From: CAINFV01 sp964409235
GTDB taxonomy: Bacteria > Chlamydiota > Chlamydiia > Chlamydiales > FEN-1388
Length of the DNA: 64,000 bases
Reading direction: 5' to 3'
NCBI GenBank assembly: GCA_964409235.1
Contig: CAYPCN010000003.1
Location: forward strand, 1-64,000
Shown here: piece by piece, positions 52,331 through 61,893 of the stretch
How positions within the stretch are numbered: position 1 is the first letter of the stretch
Layout: every line of letters starts with the position of its first letter
Position numbers and translations under genes: made by a program
The notes under the pieces: generated by a model
Databases searched by the model: none
The model's input: the letters and a program-made list of their open reading frames with translations, nothing else
Told to the model about the DNA's origin: nothing

Positions 52331-52989
52331 TAGAAGGGACGCAGAAGTTTTTCACGCTGATTGATGGGCGTGAGATTACCATCGCTCCGGGGACAAAGCG
52401 GTTGCCAGCGGAGGCTGTTTCATCGCTATTGGGGTGCGAGGAACTCCTCACTGCTGTGCAAAAGGATGCGGAAGAGTACCGAAAGCAGGTCGTTGCCGAG
52501 TGCGAGGAGTTGAAGACGCATGCCGAAGCAGAAGGGTTCCAAGCCGGCTTTGACAAATGGGCGGAGATGGTGGCGTATCTTGAAAAGGAAGTCGTAAAAG
52601 TTCGCGAAGAGCTGCAGAAGGTTGTCATGCCCGTTGCTTTGAAAGCGGCGAAGAAAATCGTTGCATCCGAACTCCAGGTGAATCCACAAGTTACGCTCGA
52701 TATTGTGAGCAGCACGCTCAAAAGCATTGCGCAGCATAAGCGCATTGTGTTGTACGTGAGCAAGCAAGACTACGAACTCATAGAAAGCTCAAAAAGCCGC
52801 TTGAAATCCGTTTTTGAAGAGTTGGAGAGTCTCTCTATTCGGGAGCGAGAAGATGTCGAGCCTGGAGGGTGTGTCGTAGAAACAGAGGTTGGCATCATCA
52901 ACGCTCGGCTGAAAGACCGGTGGAGAACATTGGAAACGGCCCTTGAGAATGTGGTTTCTACCATTGCACAGGAGAAAGGATCATCGTGA
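52327..52989 (+). CDS. sctL: Type III secretion ATPase regulator SctL
   Basis: A 220-residue FliH/YscL homologue. A long Glu/Lys-rich coiled coil (about residues 40-105) precedes the globular C-terminal domain with VASELQVNPQVTLDIV and GGCVVETEVGIINARL, a family signature. It binds and regulates the ATPase SctN. GTG start overlaps the previous stop; its own stop overlaps the sctR start. Confidence 0.9.
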   Translation: MIEGTQKFFTLIDGREITIAPGTKRLPAEAVSSLLGCEELLTAVQKDAEEYRKQVVAECEELKTHAEAEGFQAGFDKWAEMVAYLEKEVVKVREELQKVVMPVALKAAKKIVASELQVNPQVTLDIVSSTLKSIAQHKRIVLYVSKQDYELIESSKSRLKSVFEELESLSIREREDVEPGGCVVETEVGIINARLKDRWRTLETALENVVSTIAQEKGSS

Positions 52990-53855
52990 GACAGGTATTG
53001 CGTGTTGTGTGCATGCTGTGTGTCCTGCTCGTGCCGATACTTGCTTTGGCTGCCGATACTCCGCAAGGGGCAGTGACGACAGCACAAGTAGCGAAGCCAC
53101 CTCCGCCACGACAGCCTCCTGCGCGCACTGTCAGGGATAGGGCTGGACCAGAGCCAAAGCCTAGTATAACCTTGGAAGGACTTGAAAGACCGTCGCTTGT
53201 GATTCAAGGTGGTGCGTTGGTCTTCATGTCTCTCCTCCCATTTTTGATTATGATCTTGACATCGTTTGTCAAGATCGTCGTTGTCCTCTCGCTGCTTCGA
53301 AGCGCGCTTGGCGTGCAGCAGGCGCCACCGAATCAAGTCATCAACGGTGTTGCCTTTCTCTTGAGTTTATACGTGATGTTTCCGACAGGGGTGAGGATGT
53401 ATGATGCGGCCAAAGATCTTTTCCAATCTCCCAACATTCCCAAAGAGCTGATTTCCGCTGATTCTGCCGAGTTTATCGTCGCTGTTGCAGAGAGAGCTCG
53501 GGAGCCTATGCGAGAGTTTTTGAAGAATAACTCACTGGTCCGCCACCACAAGACATTTTATACGACTGTGTATAGGCTTCTCCCAGAAGAGTATCGAGAG
53601 GACCTCGAGCCAGATGGGTTTTTGGTGCTCGTCCCCTCCTTTATCACCACGCAACTGAAGACTGCCTTTGAGATAGGGGTGTTGATCTACGTGCCCTTTT
53701 TTGTGATCGACCTCGTCGTTTCAAATATCCTCCTCGCCATGGGGATGATGATGCTCTCGCCGATTACTATTTCGATGCCACTAAAACTCTTCCTGCTTGT
53801 CATGCTTGACGGCTGGACGCTCTTAATCGAGGGGCTTGTTTCTACGTTCCGGTAA
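52986..53855 (+). CDS. sctR: Type III secretion export-gate protein SctR
   Basis: A 289-residue FliP/YscR homologue. Residues 1-23 look like a cleavable signal peptide, followed by a Pro/Arg-rich linker (about 35-60). The FliP core includes LPFLIMILTSFVKIVVVLSL, APPNQVINGVAFLLSLYV and MGMMMLSPITISMPLKLFLL. SctR5-S4-T1 form the export gate. GTG start overlaps the sctL stop. Confidence 0.96.
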   Translation: MRQVLRVVCMLCVLLVPILALAADTPQGAVTTAQVAKPPPPRQPPARTVRDRAGPEPKPSITLEGLERPSLVIQGGALVFMSLLPFLIMILTSFVKIVVVLSLLRSALGVQQAPPNQVINGVAFLLSLYVMFPTGVRMYDAAKDLFQSPNIPKELISADSAEFIVAVAERAREPMREFLKNNSLVRHHKTFYTTVYRLLPEEYREDLEPDGFLVLVPSFITTQLKTAFEIGVLIYVPFFVIDLVVSNILLAMGMMMLSPITISMPLKLFLLVMLDGWTLLIEGLVSTFR

Positions 53856-53873
53856 GAGGAGAACATAGATAGT

Positions 53874-54152
53874 ATGGTGCACACACAAATTGTTCAGATG
53901 GCCTACCAAGGGCTACTGCTCATATTAATTCTCTCTGCTCCCCCGGTCCTCATCAGCATGTTTTTGGGTACAGTGGTTGCCATTTTTCAAGCGGCAACGC
54001 AAATTCAAGAGCAAACGCTTTCCTTTGTCGTCAAACTCGTCTCAGTCACTTTATCGCTCATGCTGATGGGAACGTGGCTTGGCGCGCAGATCATGCAGTT
54101 TGCGAGTAATATCTTCACGAACTTCGCGGCCTGGTCTGTGGCGTCAGGGTGA
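53874..54152 (+). CDS. sctS: Type III secretion export-gate protein SctS
   Basis: A 92-residue FliQ/YscS homologue with two hydrophobic hairpin helices and the conserved GTVVAIFQAATQIQEQTLSF loop. It follows sctR by 18 bp. sctT, which follows in Chlamydia as CT564, is not present; the convergent phosphoesterase overlaps the stop by 9 bp. Confidence 0.95.
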   Translation: MVHTQIVQMAYQGLLLILILSAPPVLISMFLGTVVAIFQAATQIQEQTLSFVVKLVSVTLSLMLMGTWLGAQIMQFASNIFTNFAAWSVASG

Positions 54153-54923
54153 CAGGCCAATGACGGCTCCATTCTGGGCGACGCAAAGCGGCGAAAACCG
54201 CAGATAATCGCACGAGCATAGGACGTAGCGGACACCACGTGCAGTACCAAAGAGCGGTGGCAACCCCTCTTTCAATGCGTGAAGATGGCCAAAAACGGCT
54301 AGCGACACACCATACTTCTCAAGAAGTGCGGACACGGCAGAGGGCTGGAGATCATGGCCTATCGGTGGGTAATGGGTCATGGCAATCTTCAGGCTCGCCT
54401 CTCTAGGGAGCTGCTGCAGGCTTGCCTCAAGGCGCCCAAGCTCGCGGCGGAAGATTTCTTCGCCTTTTTCTGGCTCTTTTGCCCGCGCCGTGCTGGCCGT
54501 CGGCTTGATGTCAATAAGGGTCTCAAAGGAAAACTCTGGGCTTTCCCACAGCCGTGTTCCGGCGATGGCAATGCCGTCGCAGACGGCCGCATCATTTTGA
54601 ATGACACGGATGCTAGGGGGAAGCGCTTTTCTGACTTTGTTCAATGAACTCCACCAGTAGTCATGGTTGCCTTTAACCAAGACCTTTGTTCCTGGGCGCT
54701 CGTCAATCCACTGCAAGTCGGGCATTGCTTCTTCCAGGCGCATGGCCCACGAGATATCTCCAGGAATGAGTACAAGATCGTCCGGTGCGACATGGCGGTC
54801 CCACGCTGCTTTGATAGTCATAGCATGACCGCGCCACGATGGGCCAAACAGATCCATTTCTTTGTTTGGCACCCCAAAAGAGAGGTGGAGGTCTCCTATG
54901 GCCCAGATGCGAGTGTTTGGCAT
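54144..54923 (-). CDS. Calcineurin-like metallophosphoesterase
   Basis: A 259-residue metal-dependent phosphoesterase. The motif series is complete: IGDLHLS (Asp11, His13), PGDISWAM, GNHDYWWS, MTHYPP and FGHLHA. Substrate is unknown; related bacterial proteins cleave nucleotides or phosphodiesters. ATG 54923 is 4 bp after the glgC stop, matching the CT489-CT488 pair I recall in Chlamydia. The longer frame upstream lies in glgC. Confidence 0.9.
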   Translation of the reverse strand: MPNTRIWAIGDLHLSFGVPNKEMDLFGPSWRGHAMTIKAAWDRHVAPDDLVLIPGDISWAMRLEEAMPDLQWIDERPGTKVLVKGNHDYWWSSLNKVRKALPPSIRVIQNDAAVCDGIAIAGTRLWESPEFSFETLIDIKPTASTARAKEPEKGEEIFRRELGRLEASLQQLPREASLKIAMTHYPPIGHDLQPSAVSALLEKYGVSLAVFGHLHALKEGLPPLFGTARGVRYVLCSCDYLRFSPLCVAQNGAVIGLSP

Positions 54924-54927
54924 GCGA

Positions 54928-56292
54928 TTACAACACGAAATCGTCGGGGATGACAGCTCCCTTCGATACCACGATGATGCCATCGCGGACGAAGATGGGA
55001 TCAGCATCATAATGGACGTGATTGGCCTTGTTGACAAGTTGAACGCGATTTCCAATGCAGACGTCTTTGTCGATGATGGCTTTTTTGATGAGGCAATCTT
55101 CACCTATACATGGAGATGAGAGGCGAGGTGTTGTGGACGTGATGGTCTCAGGGAAGAAAAACGAGTCATTCCCCATAAGGTACGAATCGCGGATGATCGT
55201 CCCCTTTTTGATGATCGTCCTCTGGCCAATGATGCTGTTGGAGATCTCATCTGCTTCGATAATCGATCCTTCGCACACCGTTGAGGAGCGGATGTGGCAG
55301 TTGCCGAACAGAGGGCCTGGGAGGTGAGAGGGCGTGGTAAAAAGGGGGCATCGCTCGTCATGACAGGAAAAAGGAGGTGTAGGTTGGTTGAGGGCGAGGT
55401 TAGCATTGTAGAACGATTCGACGGTGCCGATATCCTCCCAGTACCCTTCGTGAATGAAGGCGGCGATACGTCCTTTTTGCACCTGGGAAGGGATGAGATG
55501 CTTGCCGAAGTCATCGCGGCCGTCGCTGAAGAGCAAGTCAAAGAGAGCTTGGCGGCGGAAGAGGTAGATGCCCATAGACCCTAGAAACTCTTTGTCGCCA
55601 TGGGCATTCAACCCCATTTTTTTGAGAATAGACTTTGGTGTTTTCATCCGCTCAAGGAGAGGATCGGTATTGGGTTTTTCGTAGAAGTCAATGATGTGAT
55701 GGTCTTCGTTGACCTTCATGATCCCCATCCGTGAGGCATCTTTCTTCCCGACGGCAAGGGTGGCAACCCAGACGTCCACATCCTTTTGTTCTGTGCATTG
55801 CATCATCTTCTCAAAGTCCATGTGGTAGAGCTGATCGCCTGAGAGGATGAGGAAGAACTCCGCCGTTGTCTCGAGAAGGTATTCGGCATTCTGTCGTACG
55901 GCATCCGCTGTCCCCTGAAACCACTCGCTCTTTCCAGGTCGTTGCTCGGCGGAGAGAACTTCGATACAGCCAGGGGAGAGGGCATCATGGCGGTAGGTGC
56001 GGAAGATGTGGCGATGCAGGGACCGCGCCAGGAACTGCGTAAGCACGAAGACTTTTTTTATTCCGGCATTGAGAGAGTTTGAAAGCGGGACATCGATCAG
56101 TCGGTACTTGCCACCAAAGACCAGTGCTGGCTTGCAGCGGCTATTTGTAAGAGGAAATAGGCGCGTGCCCTGTCCTCCTCCGAGGATGATCCCGGCGACC
56201 GAAGACATATCAGTGACCTTTGAAGGACGCCCCCTGGCCATCTGTCGAAGTTGAGTGAGGCGCTGAAATTGCTCTTTCGTTGCACTTGGCAT
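54928..56292 (-). CDS. glgC: Glucose-1-phosphate adenylyltransferase
   Basis: A 454-residue (from ATG 56292) ADP-glucose pyrophosphorylase for glycogen synthesis. ILGGGQGTRLFPLT is the nucleotide loop, KPALVFGGKYRLIDVPLSN follows, WFQGTADAVRQN and the FYEKP motif are present, and the C-terminal LbetaH domain is complete. The sequence is closer in feel to plant-type enzymes (KYRLIDVPLSN, LTQF) than to the E. coli form. ATG 56208 with AAAGGT 8 bases upstream is an alternative start giving 427 residues. Confidence 0.94.
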   Translation of the reverse strand: MPSATKEQFQRLTQLRQMARGRPSKVTDMSSVAGIILGGGQGTRLFPLTNSRCKPALVFGGKYRLIDVPLSNSLNAGIKKVFVLTQFLARSLHRHIFRTYRHDALSPGCIEVLSAEQRPGKSEWFQGTADAVRQNAEYLLETTAEFFLILSGDQLYHMDFEKMMQCTEQKDVDVWVATLAVGKKDASRMGIMKVNEDHHIIDFYEKPNTDPLLERMKTPKSILKKMGLNAHGDKEFLGSMGIYLFRRQALFDLLFSDGRDDFGKHLIPSQVQKGRIAAFIHEGYWEDIGTVESFYNANLALNQPTPPFSCHDERCPLFTTPSHLPGPLFGNCHIRSSTVCEGSIIEADEISNSIIGQRTIIKKGTIIRDSYLMGNDSFFFPETITSTTPRLSSPCIGEDCLIKKAIIDKDVCIGNRVQLVNKANHVHYDADPIFVRDGIIVVSKGAVIPDDFVL

Positions 56293-56750
56293 GGTTACCA
56301 GCTCGTAGTTTTGTACATCTTCACAACCCCGTCTTGCTGGAATCGTGAACATCCTTTTTCAAAAAAATGCACCACTAATTTGACCATGAGTCATTCATCG
56401 CTCGGATGAAAAATTGCCTTCGTCATACCCAACTTGTTACTTTTTTTGTACACCAATTTTGGAGAGTCGTTTGCGATATGCCTTGTGGAGGATAGAGGAG
56501 GCGAATCTACCCCCAAGCCTCTTCATCCATATGTCAGGGCATATAGGCTTCGTCGGTTTTGAAGTAGCTCGATCCAAAACGCTCCCGCTTCTCCTCTAAA
56601 AATCCACGCCGTACATGGGGGCGCCAACAGAATGCAGCATCGAGATGGAGAGACGGGCACGTCGCGCTGCTTCGTTCGCCTGTACAACCTGGGTTGACAA
56701 GAGATTTTTTTTCGTGTTCCATAAAGAGGTATGTGTTTCTGGAGGTCTTC
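56293..56750. other. Divergent intergenic region with an element copy
   Basis: Contains the hairpin-element copy at 56462-56619 and a TTGACA at 56694-56699 that could be the -35 box for the next gene; no convincing -10 at normal spacing. No gene is supported. Confidence 0.5.
56462..56619 (+). repeat. Hairpin element, near-full copy
   Basis: GAGAGTCGTTTGCGATATG, GGAGGATAGAGGAG, GCGAATCTACC, palindrome CATATGTCAGGGCATAT, GGCTTCGTCGGTTTTGA, GTAGCTCGATCCAAAA, CTTCTCCTCTAAAAATCCAC. The termini are more worn than in the copy at 43037. Confidence 0.85.
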
Positions 56751-57878
56751 ATGAGAACCGTGACTCCTGCCGTCTCTTCGTTCGAAGAAGCGCGAGAGAA
56801 GGTGCGCGATATGCTTTCGATCATCATGGACGTGGTTGGACGTTTGTCGCCGTATGAAAGGGTCGCGATCGAAGGAAACCTTCTCACAGCGGCTCAGGAG
56901 ATCGACGGAGCGCAGACCTCTCAAGAGCTCCAGGTGGTCGTATGCAATGTCATTCATCACTGTTCTATCGACCTACGTGTCTGCAAGGACCATTCACAGG
57001 TTGGACGTGTCTTTGTCAGATGGCTCAGCAATGCTGAGCGACAGCTTGCAAAGTACGAGAATCGATCAGCGCGCGCTTGGCTGACCTTTCTCCACAAGAG
57101 ACCTCGTCTATGGAAGGCAAGCCTTCTATCGCTCTTAGGGATGTTCGACATGGCCGTTGGGGTTGGGGAAGCTATTGAAAGAGCGATTGTTCTCGAGAAG
57201 CAACAACACTTTTCTGACAAGGAAATGAGGAGGAGAATCCTATACTTGCTTCGATGTTGGAAACGGGTCGAAGAGGTGATCGATACCGATAGGATTTCGA
57301 AGCTTGGGGCTCTCCTCCGAAGGGTGCGCAAGGAGCGAGAGCTGAGGTATAGTGGTGAAGATACAGGCGCTGTAGAAAGGGCGTTAGGTCTCGAGGAATT
57401 CCTCTTGAAGACGATGATTGAGATGGCGGCTTGGAAGACCCAGGACGGCATGCGGTTGGCTGCGGGGATTCGGGAGTTTACCTTGCTCCGGCAGATGATC
57501 GAGGAGTATATCGTCATCGTTGGTGCCGAAGCTGCCGAAGCATCGGCGATGAACCTTGTGTTGGAGAGCGTGCGAGCGGAAGAGCGGTACCTGCTGTTGC
57601 GCCGTACGTGGGGAGCGAAGAAGCTGGCACAGGGTTCTGAGGAACTTGTGCAGCGGTCGCGGGAATATCATGAGGCGCACTGCGCTGTGATCGATGCGTA
57701 CATGGAGTTGTCCGACTGCAAGTCGTTGCGAGGCGTGATGCTCTGCTACGAGCTGCCTATCTTCACCCAACTCTTATACGACCAACGGAAGCGCCTTGAC
57801 GAAGAGCTCAAGGCGATCAATGGAGTCGTTAGAACGAGTACGATAGGGTCAGAACATACTCAGGGTATGTGCGTTTAG
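56751..57878 (+). CDS. Helical protein of unknown function
   Basis: A 375-residue protein from ATG 56751 with a GGAGG site 6 bases upstream. It has no signal peptide or clear membrane segment and is rich in Glu, Arg and Leu over long helical stretches. No domain was recognised. The 3' end overlaps the convergent outer-membrane protein gene by 50 bp. It may be a lineage-specific cytoplasmic or secreted protein. Confidence 0.68.
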   Translation: MRTVTPAVSSFEEAREKVRDMLSIIMDVVGRLSPYERVAIEGNLLTAAQEIDGAQTSQELQVVVCNVIHHCSIDLRVCKDHSQVGRVFVRWLSNAERQLAKYENRSARAWLTFLHKRPRLWKASLLSLLGMFDMAVGVGEAIERAIVLEKQQHFSDKEMRRRILYLLRCWKRVEEVIDTDRISKLGALLRRVRKERELRYSGEDTGAVERALGLEEFLLKTMIEMAAWKTQDGMRLAAGIREFTLLRQMIEEYIVIVGAEAAEASAMNLVLESVRAEERYLLLRRTWGAKKLAQGSEELVQRSREYHEAHCAVIDAYMELSDCKSLRGVMLCYELPIFTQLLYDQRKRLDEELKAINGVVRTSTIGSEHTQGMCV

Positions 57879-58740
57879 CACGATTCGCTGGCTGGCGCCC
57901 CTTGTTCCCCATCTGGCGAAACGACACTGTTCCCTTTCTAGCCACAAAGCGAGCGAGGGCGGCGCCGAGGCCGAGTTCGAATCGATCGGCAAAGGTCCAC
58001 CTCAGTGCAACGTCGGCGCGTTCTCCATAGCTTTGCCAGACCCTGTTTTTTTGTGTGAAACGAAGATGGCGAAGATTCCAGTTCCCCTTCCCCGTATATT
58101 TCACTGGGTAGAAGAACATGTATCCGAGCTCCAAGGAGAGACGGGGGTGCACAGGTATGGCAAACCGTAGGTCGACAAAAGGAGCGGACCAGACGGTTTT
58201 GTAGCGGCTGTTGAGGTGATGGATCGGACTGATCTTCCTGAGATGTGAGCTTTTGGGGATGACTTGGCGACCGTCTCTCATGCGAAGGTGTTGCCAGAAG
58301 ACTCCATAGCCGAGGCTGGGGGTGAAGGTGAGGCCTGCTCCAGAGAAGTGGCGGCCGATCTTGGCGGACGCGTCAACGGTATATCGTCCGGGCACCTTGC
58401 CGATTGAACGAGAAAACTCGCCGCGTTTATTATTTTTGAAGTAATCGGAGTCGCGGAATCTTCCGTGGCAAATGTCGCCGTACGCGAGGTTGAGAGAGCC
58501 GATATAGGTGCCGTTCGAAAGGCTGGCATTGAGCGTTGTCAGGTAGACGTCCATCTTTGTAAATTTCAACTCTGAGATGATGTTTGGCACATGATGGTAG
58601 CCACTGAAGTTAAATTTCAGCCTATCGCGGCGATAGCCCTGTCCTATCTCCACTTTTGATTTCCATTCACTCGAAGCGCACAAGTGGAACGAGGGGTACG
58701 AGGACAACAAGGCCACTACAGCCCACAAGGTCATTTTCAT
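57829..58740 (-). CDS. Predicted outer-membrane beta-barrel protein
   Basis: A 303-residue protein with a signal peptide (about residues 1-22, ending LCA), alternating aromatic and polar strands, many Tyr, Phe, Arg and Gly residues, and a C-terminal strand YPEYVLTLSYSF ending in Phe, the signal recognised by the BAM machinery. About 10-12 strands would fit. It contains few cysteines, unlike major chlamydial porins. Substrate and family are unknown. Confidence 0.72.
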   Translation of the reverse strand: MKMTLWAVVALLSSYPSFHLCASSEWKSKVEIGQGYRRDRLKFNFSGYHHVPNIISELKFTKMDVYLTTLNASLSNGTYIGSLNLAYGDICHGRFRDSDYFKNNKRGEFSRSIGKVPGRYTVDASAKIGRHFSGAGLTFTPSLGYGVFWQHLRMRDGRQVIPKSSHLRKISPIHHLNSRYKTVWSAPFVDLRFAIPVHPRLSLELGYMFFYPVKYTGKGNWNLRHLRFTQKNRVWQSYGERADVALRWTFADRFELGLGAALARFVARKGTVSFRQMGNKGRQPANRAKRTYPEYVLTLSYSF

Positions 58741-59102
58741 CCTGAGTTACTCCTGGCTCAAGGTGTCGAACAACATGCTGGCGAGTATAAATAGGGCGAC
58801 GAATATTTGTCTTTGGGGAACCAAAATTTTTGGAACACTGGATACGGCTCGATCGTGTATTATCGATCTCGTTCGCTTTGCTCCAAGGGTACATTTCCAC
58901 TTTGCCTGTGGGCGCATCGAACTTCTCGATCAATCTGACGACGGTCAGAGTGTACGATGGGTACCAACACGGGGTACAAGCTGTTTACGAGACCTGGAGG
59001 ATAGAGATGGGCCTTTTGGAGAGCATGTTCCCACCCCTGCTTCGATCATATCGCTGCGCGTGGAGCACCCCCGTCGAAACGCGCTCATCTGCTCTTCCGA
59101 AT
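58741..59102. other. Divergent intergenic region, possibly with gene remnants
   Basis: Both strands are open through most of this stretch. On the plus strand the frame of the MORN gene extends back to 58830; on the minus strand a frame runs from about 58984 (TLTVVRLIEKFDAPTGKVEM) to 58667. Neither has a clear family match. One may be a decayed relative of the barrel protein, or an N-terminal part of the MORN protein. Confidence 0.4.
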
Positions 59103-61679
59103 ATGTGCATCGCCCATAACGTACTGACCTGGTGGTTCGTCCGCGGCTTCTTCATGTTGTGTCTCTGTTGGGCTGGTCAAGGGCATGCCTCATCTATTGA
59201 GGTCGCCGACTATTTCTCTTTGCCTGGGGAGCCCGTGCCTGAACTCGCCGAACAGGCGGTGCCCTTTCGTCCTGAATGGAGCGTGCACGTGGTTGCTCAG
59301 TGGGAAGAAGGGCCGGTTCGCGAAGTGCTCATGTGTACGCCGGATCGCCAGTGGCCTATGAAGCGACTGTGCTATTATCCGTCGGGCGCCATTGCGGAAG
59401 AAACAGATCTCGAGCCCTTCTGTGGCCTTGATGAGGCGTATGGGCGCGAGCATGGGGCGTGTATTGAATATTATGAAACCGGGGACATGAAATGCGTATG
59501 CCATTATGACCACGGTGTGAAAGACGGAGTGGAGCGCCGCTTTGAGGAAGGAGGAAGGACGATCTATGAAGCGCGCTATCGGCAAGGCAAATTGCATGGT
59601 GTCGTCCTCGTCTATTGGCCGTCGGGCTCTTTGCGTTCTGAGGAACGATATGAGGATGGTTTGCTTCACGGAGTGTGTCGGACGAGGTATGAAGGGGGAG
59701 AGCGAGAAAGTGAAGCCACGTATGAGCACGGCTTGCTGACAGGCCGACGATTATGCTGGTGGCAGCAAGGTGGCGTGAGTGAGATGACCCATTGGCGATG
59801 TGGCTTTCTCCATGATGAGTCTCCTGCGCATCCGGCACTGGTTGCCTATCATGAGGATGGCCATGTGAAGGCGCGGCAATCCTATGTCGGCGGTGCCCCA
59901 CATGGATGGTATGTTCGTTTTCATTCAAATGGCGTTGAAGAGACGCGCGTTCGGTATCGATTCGGAAAGAAGGAAGGACCGCAGCCACAATGTTCTGAGG
60001 ATGGAACACAGATTGGTCATCGTGAATTCCATCATGGTCTTCTCATCAACCGTTCCTTCTCTTTGCATCCAAATGGCCAGAGAGCTATTGAAGGGCGCTT
60101 TTCAAGCCCTGGATGTGGCACTGTAGAGACCTTCGATATGCTAGGGCGTAGGGTGTGTCGATATATGTTGGTGCATGGGGAGTGCCATGGCGACTATGAA
60201 GAGTGGTTTCCCAATGGCCAAGTCAAGAGACATTGGCACTTTGACAATGGAAGCTTTTGCGGCCCTCAGCGCGAATATTTTTCATCGGGACAGGATGCCC
60301 TTCATGCTTGCTACTGCCAAGGTCGGCGTCATGGCGTACAAGAATCGTGGTATGAGACTGGCCAGATGTCGCAACGGGGCGTGTTTACTGAGGGAGTTCG
60401 CGACGGCCTGTTTGAAGGCTGGCATCTCAATGGGAAGAAAAAGTACCAAGCGACGTACTGTCAGGGGCAGCTGAGCGGCAATGAACGCACGTGGTATGAG
60501 AACGGCACTCTGAGAAGTGCGAGCACGTGGAATCGTGGCTTGCAGACGGCCAAGGCCTTTGCGTGGGATATGGACGGCACATTGTTAGCGCAAGAAGAAT
60601 GGCATAATGGCGCGCGAGTGGGCACATGGACGGAATGGTCGTCGAAGTCTGTGAAGAGAACTGAATGCCAGTACGTTGACGATCGCTTAGATGGCCGTGA
60701 GGAAGCGTGGTATGACTCTGGGCAGAAAGCCCGTGAAGCGACATGGAAAGCGGGAGTCCTCGATGGACTAGCTCGCGAATGGTACGAAGACGGTTCTCTG
60801 TCGTTTGAAGGGACATATGAGACAGGGCGGCCCCAGGGGGTTGTCCGGCGATTGTATCCATCCGAAGACCATCGCTATCAAGTGGCCTCTGAAGAGCGCT
60901 TTGTCAATGGATGCTATGAAGGGGAGCAGCGGGCTTTTTTCCCAAATGGGCAGTTGAAGATGACCGCTGTGTACCATGAAGGCCAGCTTTCGGGCCCCAA
61001 GAAGATGTTTGATTCCGAGGGGAAGACGCGTTTTGTTGCGACCTATACTGCTGGTCGGCTTGATGGCAAGGTGATTCATTATCGTCCGGATGGGATAGAG
61101 GAAGTGCAGTATTTTCGCGATAACCATCCAGAGGGTATCTGGCAGGTGTATTATCCATTGCACTCGACATTTGGGAAGGTCAAGGCGTTAGAAGCCTGTT
61201 TTGAGGGCGGGCTATTACAGGGAGAGCTCGTTCAATACGATGAGGCGGGCACGAAGATCTTGTCGATTCTGTACAACAAGGGCAAGCGATCTGGTGTTGC
61301 GACGATGTACAGCCATGATGGACGCGTCGTCATGACGGCTGAGTATTGCGATGGTGTGCAGGAAGGCCCGATGCGGCAGTATTTTCCAAATGGGGCTTTG
61401 GCGCGCGAGTCGATCTATCATGGCAATCTTCAAGAGGGTGAAGAGCTAACCTATTTTCAAGACGGCCAAGTGGCTGGTAGGGCGTTTTACCATCAAGGTC
61501 TTTTCGACGGCTTGGTGCAAAATTGGAATGAAAAGGGAACGTTGCTCTTTGAGGCTGAGTATGCCCATGGGCTTCGATGCGGGAAGTTTACTAAGTACTA
61601 CGATGATGGCTCTCTCCGTCTTGCCCTGACATTTGACAATGACGTGATCGTCAACAAGCAGGTCTTTCCAAAGAAGTGA
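59103..61679 (+). CDS. Giant exported MORN-variant repeat protein
   Basis: An 858-residue protein built of more than 25 MORN_2-type repeats of about 23 residues (typical units: WYENGTLRSASTW, YFPNGALARESIYHGNLQEG). A hydrophobic segment at residues 8-18 ending HA/SS looks like a signal peptide, so the protein is probably exported. The repeats predict a very long rod suited to surface contacts. The start is uncertain: ATG 59007 has a GGAGG site 7 bases upstream but would put about 45 residues before the signal segment; ATG 59103 fits a normal signal peptide. A smaller lipoprotein relative is at 6860-8149. Confidence 0.85.
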   Translation: MCIAHNVLTWWFVRGFFMLCLCWAGQGHASSIEVADYFSLPGEPVPELAEQAVPFRPEWSVHVVAQWEEGPVREVLMCTPDRQWPMKRLCYYPSGAIAEETDLEPFCGLDEAYGREHGACIEYYETGDMKCVCHYDHGVKDGVERRFEEGGRTIYEARYRQGKLHGVVLVYWPSGSLRSEERYEDGLLHGVCRTRYEGGERESEATYEHGLLTGRRLCWWQQGGVSEMTHWRCGFLHDESPAHPALVAYHEDGHVKARQSYVGGAPHGWYVRFHSNGVEETRVRYRFGKKEGPQPQCSEDGTQIGHREFHHGLLINRSFSLHPNGQRAIEGRFSSPGCGTVETFDMLGRRVCRYMLVHGECHGDYEEWFPNGQVKRHWHFDNGSFCGPQREYFSSGQDALHACYCQGRRHGVQESWYETGQMSQRGVFTEGVRDGLFEGWHLNGKKKYQATYCQGQLSGNERTWYENGTLRSASTWNRGLQTAKAFAWDMDGTLLAQEEWHNGARVGTWTEWSSKSVKRTECQYVDDRLDGREEAWYDSGQKAREATWKAGVLDGLAREWYEDGSLSFEGTYETGRPQGVVRRLYPSEDHRYQVASEERFVNGCYEGEQRAFFPNGQLKMTAVYHEGQLSGPKKMFDSEGKTRFVATYTAGRLDGKVIHYRPDGIEEVQYFRDNHPEGIWQVYYPLHSTFGKVKALEACFEGGLLQGELVQYDEAGTKILSILYNKGKRSGVATMYSHDGRVVMTAEYCDGVQEGPMRQYFPNGALARESIYHGNLQEGEELTYFQDGQVAGRAFYHQGLFDGLVQNWNEKGTLLFEAEYAHGLRCGKFTKYYDDGSLRLALTFDNDVIVNKQVFPKK

Positions 61680-61732
61680 TGAGCACGCTCATCGTATTGA
61701 TGCTTGTTGTGTTAAGGTACGTACAAAGCTCT

Positions 61733-61746
61733 CTTTCAATTGAAAG
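61733..61746. promoter_or_regulatory. 14-bp perfect palindrome upstream of the collagen-like gene
   Basis: CTTTCAATTGAAAG is a perfect palindrome 148 bp before the collagen-like start, in the 214-bp gap after the MORN gene. A second dyad, GAATAA-TAA-TTATTC, follows near 61790-61804. Either could be an operator; the first is typical in size for a dimeric repressor site. Confidence 0.4.
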
Positions 61747-61893
61747 TTGTGTGCTCTTGCCCATCTGATTTCTTGAAAATATCTATTCGGAATAATAATT
61801 ATTCTACAAAAAATTCTTGTCCTGTGATAAAGAGACGAATATTGGAGTTATCTCCTTGGGTAATGGCCTATCCCGAAAGAAGAGGAGTTCTGT

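Noticed and set aside
58990..59022. Sequence GGAGGATAGAG near 58998 as another hairpin-element fragment
   Set aside because: Only 11 bases match and neither terminus nor palindrome is present; it serves better as a ribosome-binding site for ATG 59007.
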